NCBI GenBank assembly: GCA_039810605.1
Contig: JBDHXH010000004.1
Coordinates: forward strand, 1 to 64,000
DNA length: 64,000 nucleotides
Direction of reading: 5' to 3'
Origin: JAGPCH01 sp039810605
GTDB taxonomy: Bacteria; Bacteroidota; Ignavibacteria; Tepidaquicellales; Tepidaquicellaceae
A program made the position numbers and the translations under genes. Below are positions 36,697 to 47,400 of this stretch, in pieces (the first letter of the stretch is position 1; every line of letters starts with the position of its first letter). The notes under the pieces are model-generated. The model was given only the letters and a program-made list of their open reading frames with translations. It did no database searches and was not told the origin of the DNA.

Positions 36697-38229
36697 ATGA
36701 ATGTAAAATTCAAAATTTCCTCTGTTCCTGTTATTGCAATCTTCATCGGCGCAGTTCTATACGGAATCGTTGATCAAAAGCATTCCGTAGAAAAAAACGT
36801 TTTTTATAATTTTTCGTCCGGCGCAAACGATACGTTCCGGATCGTTGCGGTTCATTCTCTTGGCAAAGTGCCGGTTAGCGCCGGAACTCCTGACACAATA
36901 CAAGTCAGATGTTTTTCAAACGTGCCGGATACTCAACCTAAGAAAATCATTATACAGGTTTTCAACTATTCCGATTATCATTGTGATCCTGTTATCTACG
37001 GGGATACGTGCATAGATGGTGTTCCGAAGGATTCCCTAAACGATGAGTTCATCCGAAACGGGATTTTTGATACAACAATTAATTACAAGATTGAAGAAAC
37101 AGGTCTTAAAGAAAATGATCTGATTATTGTTTCGGCAATTGTTGGTGACGGAGCAATACAGGATGCAAACCGGTTTAGTAAATGTTACAAAGTCACAAAC
37201 GGAAAATGGACACACATTGACAGCTGCAAAGGCGACACAGCAGGCATGGGATTCGAAGGCTCCACCGGAAGCATTGTTGCAGCATTCAGAAATCGGAAAC
37301 TACCTCCGCTGGTGTTAAAGTCAGCGGAGGTTACGTTCATAGATTCTGTCGGCTCTCCTCAAAAACCGTATAGAATAGTTGTTTACAGAGGAGATTCCCA
37401 AGGCAAGCCTTCGGCAAATGAATGGCTATCGAATGTTTTTCAAACTCCCATAGGAAATGGTTTGCCTCAAAAAGTGAATCACTTGCTGACTTCAGTTCCC
37501 ATCGTAACGGCAGGACAGAAATTTTTTGTGGGAGTAAGGCAGGAAAGCAATTCCAATATTCAGCTTGCTTTTCAAAACGAAGCTCCCGTCAGAAGGAATG
37601 CCTTCTTTTATAAGAAGCCGTTCACAGGGGTGACATGGTATGATTTTTCCGACTCGCTTATAAATAAGATCCCGGATATAGGCGTTGATTATTACACGTT
37701 TCGGTTGAGTTTGTCGGCTTTGATAGAGGGATTTTACAACGCGGCAAGTAACCAGTTAACAAAGGATACTTTGAGGCTATATGTAAGAAACCAGAACTCA
37801 CCGTACAGTATTTTTGATTCAACAAAAGCTCTTTTAGGTGATCAGGGTAGCGCTGAGTTTTATTTTAGTTATTCCGGCAATTATTATCTTCACCTCAATC
37901 ACCGAAACAGCGTAGAAACGTGGAGCAGCGCACCTGTAAACATTTCCACAAACAGCTCCTATGATTTCTCATCGTCTTCATCACAGGCTTATGGCAGCAA
38001 TCAGAAACTTCTCGATACATCACCTGTAAAATACGGAATATACAGCGGCGATGTTAATCGCGACGGTTGTGTGGACTTATCGGATATAACTGACGTTTTT
38101 ACCGACGCTCAAAATTTTGCAACCGGTTACATTTTAACAGATTTAACGGGAGATGACTTCACAGATTTGGCGGATTTAGCAATTTGTTTTAACAATGCAG
38201 CAGACTTTGTATGTTCAATAACTCCGTGA
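36697..38229 (+). CDS. Secreted protein with C-terminal EF-hand/dockerin-like module
   Basis: A 510-residue protein with an N-terminal hydrophobic signal (residues 7-24). The body is beta-rich with several Cys ('HCDPVIYGDTCIDG', 'SKCYKV', 'DSCKGD') and no family I recognise. The last 190 residues start 'SALIEGFYNAASNQLTKDTL' and include 'VETWSSAPVNI', 'SYDF' and 'AYGSNQ'. They end with two calcium-binding-like loops, 'SGDVNRDGCVDLSDI' and 'TDLTGDDFTDLADL', and then 'FNNAADFVCSITP'. The same layout closes the protein at 40101-43091. By analogy with dockerin or type IX tails this is likely an anchoring or export module. No enzyme motif seen. Confidence 0.75.
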   Translation: MNVKFKISSVPVIAIFIGAVLYGIVDQKHSVEKNVFYNFSSGANDTFRIVAVHSLGKVPVSAGTPDTIQVRCFSNVPDTQPKKIIIQVFNYSDYHCDPVIYGDTCIDGVPKDSLNDEFIRNGIFDTTINYKIEETGLKENDLIIVSAIVGDGAIQDANRFSKCYKVTNGKWTHIDSCKGDTAGMGFEGSTGSIVAAFRNRKLPPLVLKSAEVTFIDSVGSPQKPYRIVVYRGDSQGKPSANEWLSNVFQTPIGNGLPQKVNHLLTSVPIVTAGQKFFVGVRQESNSNIQLAFQNEAPVRRNAFFYKKPFTGVTWYDFSDSLINKIPDIGVDYYTFRLSLSALIEGFYNAASNQLTKDTLRLYVRNQNSPYSIFDSTKALLGDQGSAEFYFSYSGNYYLHLNHRNSVETWSSAPVNISTNSSYDFSSSSSQAYGSNQKLLDTSPVKYGIYSGDVNRDGCVDLSDITDVFTDAQNFATGYILTDLTGDDFTDLADLAICFNNAADFVCSITP

Positions 38230-38248
38230 TCTAAAATTTGAGCGTAGG

Positions 38249-39709
38249 TCACATAATAAGCTCTTTTGCCTTATTGATCAGCCAGGTCTTGCTGACGAGC
38301 GCTTTTTCCTTTTCGATTTGATTTATGACGTAACCCGGAGATTCTTTACTCTGCCCGCATTTGATTCGCAATAAACCGGAATAGTGTTTCAGAAAAGCTC
38401 TGTAGATATCTTTGTATGAATTTGTAATTTCCTTAGTGTTAGAAAGAAAATGTCTGTATGTATCGACCATTGAGAATGCCTGCTCAAAGTAATTCAGTTC
38501 GTAATAAATGATCAGCATAAGATTTTTCAGATCCGATTTGAAAAGAAAAAATTCCTGATTAATCTTTGATAAATGCTCAAGCGCCGTTTCAAACTCTTTC
38601 TTAATGTAATACAGATAACCCAATGCATAACTGCTCATATCATTTCTTACATCAGTTTTCAATTTATCAGTATATTTCGATACAAAGTATTCCAGAAAGA
38701 CCGTGTCGGATTCCGTAACACAACTAAAGAAGATATTTCTGTAAGTCATAGTTTGCATGTATTCATCTTCGGAAAGTGAGTAAGCCTCGTGTTCAAGCAT
38801 TTTCTTATAGACATCAAGGATTTCCCTTTTGAACTCCCTTTCAGGCTCTTCAAAATTGGCAATACAAAAATGAACCAGATTGTTGAACATTATGTGTTTT
38901 TCTTCACGCTCGAACTGTGGCATCATTTCATAAAGTAAGTCCCTGAACTTGTAATAGTAAAATTTGGCTTTGCGGTCTGAGTTTGCCTTAAGCCAGTAGT
39001 AATGAAGCAGGATAATGTCTTTATTCTTATGACCGGAATCTTCGAGAGACTTTACAAGCTTCTCAAACCTGAAACTCTGAATGACATCTTCGACAAATTC
39101 TTTCTTAATATTTTTTCCGTATGTATTCATTGCGGGAATAATTGAACCTACAATGTCTGTATAATCAATTATAAACTGCAGCGCGGATTCTTCAAAATAA
39201 TTCTTCTTTGTCTCGATAAGATTCTCAAAATCATTCAGCTGCGTGTAATATATGCTCTTTAGAAAATTGAGCCTGCGAAATTTTGATATATAATCCCTCC
39301 CCGGGGAAAAGCCTCGCTTGATGTTTTTCTCTATGACTTTATTGATTCTGTTTGATTCTTCCAAAAGTCCTCTCTTCAGGAACGCCCGGCTGAGATTGAT
39401 CAGATTCTCCGATTCATCAAGCAAATATGTTTCGAGCGCCAGGTATTGCTCGCATGATTTAGTTAGTTCGCTCATCAGATTGATCAGCTTTTTCTCATTA
39501 TATCCCTCGCCCCCGAAGAGTTTTTCAAATATCCTCTCCTTGAGCAATTCATCAGAAGTGTAATCCGGGTGATGTTTGACCAAATGGCTGTACAAAGGGG
39601 CAATGTTCCTTGCGGAGTTATTAAATGGAGAACCGATAAATCTTTCAAGACCCTTCAAGTCACTCCTGTCAAATGACCTCAGGATTTTAATTAATCTCGA
39701 ACCTTTCAC
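38249..39709 (-). CDS. Large all-helical protein of unknown function
   Basis: A 486-residue cytoplasmic-looking protein starting MKGSRLIKILRSFDRSDLKG. It is predicted by eye to be almost wholly alpha-helical, with repeated aromatic/leucine patterns ('YNEKKLINLMSELTKSCEQYL', given in part: LMSELTKSCEQYL) and 'FETALEHLSKINQEFFLFK', suggesting TPR-like or other helical repeats. No membrane segment, signal peptide or catalytic motif. I have the impression that similar proteins are frequent in Ignavibacteria but cannot name a function. It converges with the preceding secreted-protein gene (19 bp between stops). Confidence 0.6.
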   Translation of the reverse strand: MKGSRLIKILRSFDRSDLKGLERFIGSPFNNSARNIAPLYSHLVKHHPDYTSDELLKERIFEKLFGGEGYNEKKLINLMSELTKSCEQYLALETYLLDESENLINLSRAFLKRGLLEESNRINKVIEKNIKRGFSPGRDYISKFRRLNFLKSIYYTQLNDFENLIETKKNYFEESALQFIIDYTDIVGSIIPAMNTYGKNIKKEFVEDVIQSFRFEKLVKSLEDSGHKNKDIILLHYYWLKANSDRKAKFYYYKFRDLLYEMMPQFEREEKHIMFNNLVHFCIANFEEPEREFKREILDVYKKMLEHEAYSLSEDEYMQTMTYRNIFFSCVTESDTVFLEYFVSKYTDKLKTDVRNDMSSYALGYLYYIKKEFETALEHLSKINQEFFLFKSDLKNLMLIIYYELNYFEQAFSMVDTYRHFLSNTKEITNSYKDIYRAFLKHYSGLLRIKCGQSKESPGYVINQIEKEKALVSKTWLINKAKELIM

Positions 39710-40100
39710 TTAATAAATTAAGGATTTCAAATGAGAAAGAAAAACTTAAAATATTGCAAAATTATAGCAAAACTGATACGGTTGAAAATCTGATAATACA
39801 TAAAGTGTGAGAATTTCTGAAAAAGTTTCTTTTTAGAAAAGAAACTTTCCCTTTAAGTTTGAGCAAGTTCATTCATTAACTTTAAATTTAAATGAAATGA
39901 AAAACGAAACAAACAAATCGAACCAAAGCTCAAAGCAAGAAAGCAAATGGAGCATCGTCAGAAGAATTCTTCCTTTTCTTTACTTAGCTTTCTATTTCAA
40001 CGACGAAGTAGTTCCGTTTGATGTAGGCGACTGTGACAAAAGCTGCACAGACGTGAAGAATCAAAACGGCAAATTTTCTCAAATGTACTTGGATACAAAA

Positions 40101-43091
40101 ATGAAAAACTCAAGAAGCAAGATCTCGAAAATTCTTATTGTCTTTATTCTTCCATTCATTCTTGGCGTGCTTAATGTCACGTCTTTGATCGCCGATCCGA
40201 GAATTGAGGAAACCTTTCTGTATCCGATCGGAACAAACATTAACAACGCTTCAGGCTGGTACTACAGCAGCAGCGGCTATCCGATTTTCATAAATTCTCC
40301 AAGTCTGAATTTTCCCGGATATCCTTTTGCTGATTCGGGAAACGCTGCTGTATTGGATTCAACAGGGAATGATGCTTACCATCCATTTCCTTCAATCGGC
40401 ACAACGAGAAGCGCTTACGCATCCTGTCTTGTAAGAATTGACTCGGCTCAAAGACCGGGAGATTTCTTTCTCGCTCTTTCAAGTAACTCAGGTTACCACG
40501 GAAAAGTACATGCAAGATATAAAAACGGTTCGCTAGAATTCGGAATAACCAAATCGAACGCTTCGGATTCAAACTCAATGACATGGGCAGGAGGATATCA
40601 GCTTGGACAAACTTATTACTTAGTCCTGAAATACAAATTTAATTCAGGATCCTTTACCAATGATCAGCTCAGCTTATTTATTTATTCAGCAGATGTTCCC
40701 AATTATGAACCTCAATCTCCCACTATCGGTCCTCTAACATTCACAACCTCGACGGATGCAAATACAATTTACAGGATCAATTTGGTTCAGGGTTCATCTC
40801 AGCGTGCGCCGAGATTAGCAATTGACGCAATTGTTATCGATACTATGTGGGAATACAGAAGATGCATTTTCCCGGGCTGCAGCACCGACACACTGAATAT
40901 CAGTACAGGATTTGATCATAATGTTAATACAACTTACCCTACCGGAAGTTATGATGCGTTCTGGGAATTGATTGAAACTCCTGTTCCCGGAAGCAATGTT
41001 CCAAGAGCTTCTTCGGTAATATCACCTTATTACGCATGGGATACGCAATCAGGCAGTGGGTGGATATCAGCCTATCCGACAAACAACTTCACAGTTAACA
41101 ATCCTGATCCGCTTCCTTTTTATACTTATCAAACATGTTTTTGTATATGTGAAAACGGCACACAAGTAACTTTAGATATTAATGTATTGGCAGATGACGA
41201 ATGCGATATTTATCTTGACAATACTTTCATTGGATTTGTTGGAAATGGACCCCAGGCATTCCAGCTTCCTCCTGATCATTTTCTTCAAGTGCTTACACTT
41301 AGCCAGGGTAACCATTGTCTTCAGATTCGGGCAAGAAATACCGGCGCTGTAGCAATGGGGGTAAATCTACTCGGAACAATAACGGGTGCTAATTTGCTAA
41401 ATCATGCCTGTTGCAGTAACGGAAGCAAAATCACAGGAATGAAATTTAACGACATGAATCAGAATGGCATAAAGGAAAGCAATGAACCGGGAATTCAGGG
41501 CTGGATAATTTTGCTTAACAACGGATCAAGTACAGTTACTGATGCGCAGGGAAACTATACGTTTGCGAATCTTTTGCCGGGGAGCTATACTGTATCAGAA
41601 TTATTGCTCCCCGGATGGAGTCAGACCTATCCTCCGTCAGGAACCTATAACATTCAGTTCGGTGCAAGCACGGTTGTTGGGAACATTGATTTTGGAAATT
41701 ATCGGCAACCCGGATGTGAACCGGTATGCTATACTGATACTTTAAATATTAGCACAGGATTTAATCACAAAACCGGTAGCCCTTATGCTAATCACAGTTA
41801 TGACGGATATTGGGATCTTGTGGAATCTCCGTTGACAGGATTGAAACTGCCAAGACCTGCAGCTACCTTTAATTTCCCCGGCTGGACAATGATGCAAGGG
41901 AGTAACTGGCTCAATCCTCTTCTGCTTGAAAATGCACCCGAGGGAGGCTATGCTAATAATCCTCATCCCGATACCACTTACACTTTCCAAACTTGTTTCT
42001 GTGTTTGTCAGGACAGTACGCCTGTTGCATTTGATTTCAGATACTTATTTGATGATTCCGCCTGGGTATGTGTGGACGGAGTCAGAATTCCATATTCAGG
42101 TCCGGGCGGCGGTTTTATTAATCCGCAGCATTATCAGTTTACGCAGGTACTTGATGCGGGTGAACATTGCATACAGCTCAAACTAAGGAATTTAGGCGGT
42201 TCCCCGCTTGGCGTAAATCTTAACGGATTTATAACTGGTCCGAACCTGATAAAGCAAGACTGCTGCGATAGTACCGGGTCGGTGATAGGTTTGAAATTTG
42301 AAGACAAAAATCAAAACGGAATCAGAGATGCCGGCGAAGGAGTCTTGTCAAATTGGAAAATCAAGTTGACTGCAGGAAGCAGCGTTCAGGAAACTACAAC
42401 TGATGCTTATGGGTTTTATGTTTTCAATAATTTACCTACAGGGGTAGTGGGAAGCGTAACAGAAATTTACAACCCAAAGGTCTGGTCAAAAAAATATCCG
42501 ACAGGTTCAGGTTGGAATATATTCCTGACGGGTTCTGAAGTCGAAGGAAATTTGAATTTCGGAAATTACAACAAGTTGTCATTTGACGGAGTCGCCGAAG
42601 GAAATTTCAACTTGGAACTTGCTGTATGCTCTCTGACAGTAAGGCATTCTAATCCTCCGTATGAAATAGCCGGCACAACAGCATGCCGTTTGAATACTTC
42701 CGGTTGGTGGATTCCCGAATTTCCCGATACACTTCAATTTCAAGGCGGCAGTTATTATCTTGTTGTCAAAACTCCGAACACTCTAGAGACCTGGAGCGCA
42801 AATCCGGTTAACTTTGCAAATGACGTACACTATGACTTCACTACTTCTTTGTCTATGGCATATGGAAACAATATGGTGATGGTCGGCGGCAAAGCTTGTT
42901 TCTTCAGCGGAGATGTAAATCAGGATGGAACAATAGATGTGTCCGATATTGCCCTGATTAATAACGACGTAATGAATTTTGTGACAGGCGATGTAGTGAC
43001 AGATCTTAACAGGGATCAGGTAGTTGACGTGAGCGATGTCTTGCTTGCTTACAACAATGCTGCTAACTTTGTAAGTCTAATGACTCCTTAG
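40101..43091 (+). CDS. Secreted SdrD B-like repeat protein with EF-hand/dockerin-like tail
   Basis: A 996-residue protein from ATG 40101, which opens a proper signal peptide (MKNSRSKISKILIVFILPFI). The frame stays open to ATG 39897, giving 68 more residues that would bury the signal. An N-terminal lectin/LamG-like beta-sandwich (about 35-250) is followed by two tandem modules of about 283 residues (40878-41726 and 41727-42570). Each module has a Cys-marked beta-domain ('TDTLNISTGF.H', 'TCFC.C', 'HC.Q...RN', a CC pair) and an SdrD B-like domain ('G.KF.D.NQNGI'). The C-terminal 190 residues carry 'LETWSANPVNF', 'SGDVNQDGTIDVSD' and 'TDLNRDQVVDVSD', ending 'NNAANFVSLMTP'. Likely a surface or matrix protein. 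Confidence 0.8.
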   Translation: MKNSRSKISKILIVFILPFILGVLNVTSLIADPRIEETFLYPIGTNINNASGWYYSSSGYPIFINSPSLNFPGYPFADSGNAAVLDSTGNDAYHPFPSIGTTRSAYASCLVRIDSAQRPGDFFLALSSNSGYHGKVHARYKNGSLEFGITKSNASDSNSMTWAGGYQLGQTYYLVLKYKFNSGSFTNDQLSLFIYSADVPNYEPQSPTIGPLTFTTSTDANTIYRINLVQGSSQRAPRLAIDAIVIDTMWEYRRCIFPGCSTDTLNISTGFDHNVNTTYPTGSYDAFWELIETPVPGSNVPRASSVISPYYAWDTQSGSGWISAYPTNNFTVNNPDPLPFYTYQTCFCICENGTQVTLDINVLADDECDIYLDNTFIGFVGNGPQAFQLPPDHFLQVLTLSQGNHCLQIRARNTGAVAMGVNLLGTITGANLLNHACCSNGSKITGMKFNDMNQNGIKESNEPGIQGWIILLNNGSSTVTDAQGNYTFANLLPGSYTVSELLLPGWSQTYPPSGTYNIQFGASTVVGNIDFGNYRQPGCEPVCYTDTLNISTGFNHKTGSPYANHSYDGYWDLVESPLTGLKLPRPAATFNFPGWTMMQGSNWLNPLLLENAPEGGYANNPHPDTTYTFQTCFCVCQDSTPVAFDFRYLFDDSAWVCVDGVRIPYSGPGGGFINPQHYQFTQVLDAGEHCIQLKLRNLGGSPLGVNLNGFITGPNLIKQDCCDSTGSVIGLKFEDKNQNGIRDAGEGVLSNWKIKLTAGSSVQETTTDAYGFYVFNNLPTGVVGSVTEIYNPKVWSKKYPTGSGWNIFLTGSEVEGNLNFGNYNKLSFDGVAEGNFNLELAVCSLTVRHSNPPYEIAGTTACRLNTSGWWIPEFPDTLQFQGGSYYLVVKTPNTLETWSANPVNFANDVHYDFTTSLSMAYGNNMVMVGGKACFFSGDVNQDGTIDVSDIALINNDVMNFVTGDVVTDLNRDQVVDVSDVLLAYNNAANFVSLMTP

Positions 43092-43110
43092 ATTTGCTCT
43101 GATGTATTTT

Positions 43111-43143
43111 AAGGCAGGTTCATTCGTGAGCCTGCCTTTTCTT
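43111..43143 (+). terminator. Rho-independent terminator after the SdrD B-like gene
   Basis: AAGGCAGG (43111-43118) pairs with CCTGCCTT (43131-43138), with a further TCA/TGA pairing inside around a TTCG loop, followed by TTCTTT. A strong, well-formed hairpin 20 bp after the stop codon. Confidence 0.88.
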
Positions 43144-43283
43144 TATAATGATTAATAGTGTTCCGTGAAGAAATTTCTTCCATTGCAAAGCTTAACCAAT
43201 TTCGCAAATTTCCAAATGTTAATATTAATGAACCTTTTTGTGGTCATTGCGTTAATCACTATCACCAACATCAAATTTTGAAA

Positions 43284-43961
43284 ATGAAATATATACTTAT
43301 TGTACTGGCAATTCTGTTATTCTCCGACTCCTTCTCCCAGACTGACGGCGTAAACAAGAATTCATCCCCGTTCAAAATCGCGCGGCTGAAGTATTCCGGC
43401 GGAGGCGACTGGTATAATGATCCCTCTGCTGAAGTCAATATGATGGATTATCTTAAGAAGAATACGACCATTGACGTTGATGAATCAAAATTCTATTCCG
43501 TTGATGTTTCTTCGGATGACATTTTCAATTATCCGTTCCTGCTCATTACCGGTCATGGCAATATTGAATTTTCGCAGGGGGAAATTGAACGGCTCCGAAA
43601 GTATTGCGAATCGGGAGGATTTCTTTATGCCGACGATGATTATGGAATGGACGAGTCTTTTCGACGCGAAATAAAAAAGATCTTTCCCAATGATGAATTG
43701 AAAGAGCTCCCGTTCAATCATAAAATCTATCATTCTCATTTTGACTTTCCAAACGGACTGCCTAAGATTCACGAACATGATCAGAAACCTCCGCAGGGAT
43801 TCGGTATCTATAAAGACGGAAGACTTTGCGTATACTATACTTATGAAACTAATATTTCAGACGGATGGGCAGATACTAAGGAACATCAGGACCCGCCGGA
43901 GAAAAGAGAAGAAGCATTTAAGATGGGAACAAATATTATTGTGTACGCTTTGATGAATTGA
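43284..43961 (+). CDS. Secreted DUF4159 domain protein
   Basis: A 225-residue protein from ATG 43284 (MKYILIVLAILLFSDSFSQ, a signal peptide). In-frame codons further upstream would add 42 residues before the signal. DUF4159 marks are 'KIARLKYSGGGDWYNDPS', 'PFLLITGHGNIEFSQGEIERL', 'GGFLYADDDYGMDESFRREI' (given in part: GGFLYADDDYG), 'LPFNHKIYHSHFDF' and 'GAD'-less 'PPQGFGIYKDGRLCVYYTY'. The fold resembles a class I glutamine amidotransferase-like domain; its activity is unknown. The companion genes of some DUF4159 loci (MoxR, vWA proteins) are not adjacent here. It ends 52 bp before the convergent helicase gene. Confidence 0.85.
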   Translation: MKYILIVLAILLFSDSFSQTDGVNKNSSPFKIARLKYSGGGDWYNDPSAEVNMMDYLKKNTTIDVDESKFYSVDVSSDDIFNYPFLLITGHGNIEFSQGEIERLRKYCESGGFLYADDDYGMDESFRREIKKIFPNDELKELPFNHKIYHSHFDFPNGLPKIHEHDQKPPQGFGIYKDGRLCVYYTYETNISDGWADTKEHQDPPEKREEAFKMGTNIIVYALMN

Positions 43962-44013
43962 AATTCTGAAAGACGCAAATGAAGAAATGAAAGCTCACTT
44001 TCGGCTTACAAAC

Positions 44014-45681
<1,668 letters not shown>

Positions 45682-45872
45682 TTTAGCTCGTTAAAATAAA
45701 TTATTATGAAAATAGGTCTGGATTAAAATTAATTTTGCACCGGAAAATATTTGTTGTTAACAAATGATGTAACAAATTATTCATATTTAAAGCAGACATA
45801 AAGATATGATAGCAGGAACTTGAGAGAATACTGTTGTTTCATTTTTCAATACATGAATTCCAACAACAAAGA

Positions 45873-46583
45873 TCACATTTCTCTTGATGAAATCTTTTTC
45901 TTCAACTGCGATATATGCCACGTAATGTTAATGTCCTTCGGACAGGCTTCAACACAATTGAAAATCGTGTGACACCGCCAGATACCGTCAGGCGTATCAA
46001 GTATGTCGAGTCTTTCATCGGCTCCCTCATCTCTGGTATCAAAAACAAAACGGTATGCTCTCACAAATGACGCGGGACCGATATAGTTTTCATTGCTCCA
46101 TGTTGAAGGGCAACTTGTCGTGCAGCATGCGCACAAAATGCATTTTGCAGATTCAAAAAGTTTTTCTGCGTCTTCGTTTGATTGAAGCCGCTCCTGATTT
46201 GGCGGAGGTGGAGTGTTATTGATAAGGTATGGCTTTATAACTTCATACTTCAGAAAAAAATCTGTCATGTCAACAACGAGGTCTTTTATTATCGGCAGTG
46301 CGGGCAGAGGTTCAATTGTAATCGGCTTCTTCGTATTGATATCTTTCAGCAGCAATGAACACGCAAGTCTGTTCTTTCCGTTTATTTTCATTCCGTCACT
46401 TCCGCAGATTCCGTGAGCACAAGAGCGCCTGAATGTCAGCGTCCCGTCAATATTCCATTTTATTTCGTGAAGCACGTCAAGCAAACGCCAGTCATCGTGT
46501 ACATTCTTCACATTGAAATCCTGAAAATACGGTTCTTTGTCCTTCTCCGGATTGTATCTAAGAATTTTTAATTGAACGTCCAT
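45873..46583 (-). CDS. sdhB: Succinate dehydrogenase/fumarate reductase iron-sulfur subunit
   Basis: A 236-residue protein with the three-cluster cysteine pattern of SdhB/FrdB: 'CAHGICGSDGMKINGKNRLAC' (given in part: SCAHGICGSDGMKINGK) for the 2Fe-2S cluster, 'CILCACCTTSCP' for 4Fe-4S and 'CHTIFNCVEACPKDI' for 3Fe-4S. It carries electrons between the flavoprotein and a membrane quinone site. It is separated from sdhA by an 777-bp gene for an unknown exported protein. No cytochrome b (sdhC) gene is next to it in either direction. Confidence 0.95.
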   Translation of the reverse strand: MDVQLKILRYNPEKDKEPYFQDFNVKNVHDDWRLLDVLHEIKWNIDGTLTFRRSCAHGICGSDGMKINGKNRLACSLLLKDINTKKPITIEPLPALPIIKDLVVDMTDFFLKYEVIKPYLINNTPPPPNQERLQSNEDAEKLFESAKCILCACCTTSCPSTWSNENYIGPASFVRAYRFVFDTRDEGADERLDILDTPDGIWRCHTIFNCVEACPKDINITWHISQLKKKISSREM

Positions 46584-46607
46584 TTGTATGATGATGTATG
46601 TTGATTT

Positions 46608-47384
46608 CTATTTCAGTTTATAAACGACTTTCAATGTGTCGGTAAATGCACCCTTGTCGGGGCAGGTATATGTTTCATTTACAATGTCATACCCTTTCTG
46701 CACTTCGCCAAGATTGTAATAATCAAGCACCAGCGGAGCAAGTATCGCCTTCATTGTTCCGGCTTCTGTGTTGAAAGTGTCTTCGCCCGCAGCCGGACAT
46801 TTGATTCCTGAATTCTTGTATTTTGAAAGCTCTGCATTTAGTTCGGTAATGCTTGCATTAATAGTCTCCGGAAAATTTTTTGTTATGTTTTCAAATTTAT
46901 AATCCTTCACTGTATAAACAAGCGGTGAGAATCTCGTCTCCGCAAAATTAGTAAAAGCATAGGCAAACCTGTCATCGGAAGCAAATATTTCTCTTCGATT
47001 ATCACTGTTCAAATCTTTGATCTCGTAATCCGAATTTCCAAGCCAAAGACTATCTGTAATCACAAAACTGTTTTCTTCAGTATGACCCGTATAAATATTG
47101 AAACAGCAATGCGCTCCTCCCGTGTATAAGTCAATCAAAATATCCATCTTGCCGTCGTCTCCGAATTCATCGGCTTTAATGGAATAAATTTTTCCGCCAA
47201 ACTCTCTTTCAAAAAGTGTCATCCCCTTCTTCGTCACCTTCAATATACTGTTAAAACTTGAAGTGTCGTAAACTGATTTGAAGTTGTATTCTCCGAGACT
47301 AAACTTCAAAGGATTGTCATCCTGCTGTGAATTTGCATTTTGCAAAAACATCAGAGAGAGTATTGTAAATAGAATATTTTTCAT
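46608..47384 (-). CDS. Unknown secreted protein encoded between sdhA and sdhB
   Basis: A 258-residue protein from ATG 47384 (MKNILFTILSLMFLQNANSQ, signal peptide). An upstream in-frame start at 47438 would overlap sdhA and put 18 residues before the signal. The middle has 'IKADEFGDDGKMDILIDLYT', then 'GGAHCCFNIYTG' and 'EIKDLNSDNRREIFASDDRF', which look like FG-GAP/VCBS-type calcium-binding loops. 'GGAHCC' is a motif I have seen in exported proteins of unknown function. The start lies 16 bp after the sdhA stop and the stop 24 bp before the sdhB start, so it is embedded in the operon. No link with succinate oxidation is known to me. Confidence 0.7.
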   Translation of the reverse strand: MKNILFTILSLMFLQNANSQQDDNPLKFSLGEYNFKSVYDTSSFNSILKVTKKGMTLFEREFGGKIYSIKADEFGDDGKMDILIDLYTGGAHCCFNIYTGHTEENSFVITDSLWLGNSDYEIKDLNSDNRREIFASDDRFAYAFTNFAETRFSPLVYTVKDYKFENITKNFPETINASITELNAELSKYKNSGIKCPAAGEDTFNTEAGTMKAILAPLVLDYYNLGEVQKGYDIVNETYTCPDKGAFTDTLKVVYKLK

Positions 47385-47400
47385 GATTTTACTTTTCGGT

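Noticed and set aside
39897..40100. N-terminal extension of the SdrD B-like protein
   Set aside because: It would place 68 residues in front of a good signal peptide (from ATG 40101). The extension shows no domain, so the internal start is preferred, though it could be a separate tiny gene.
45750..45764. TTTGTTGTTAACAAA palindrome between sdhB and deaD as an operator
   Set aside because: Short and AT-rich, so easily a chance match; no known regulator site fits, and it is only mentioned as context.
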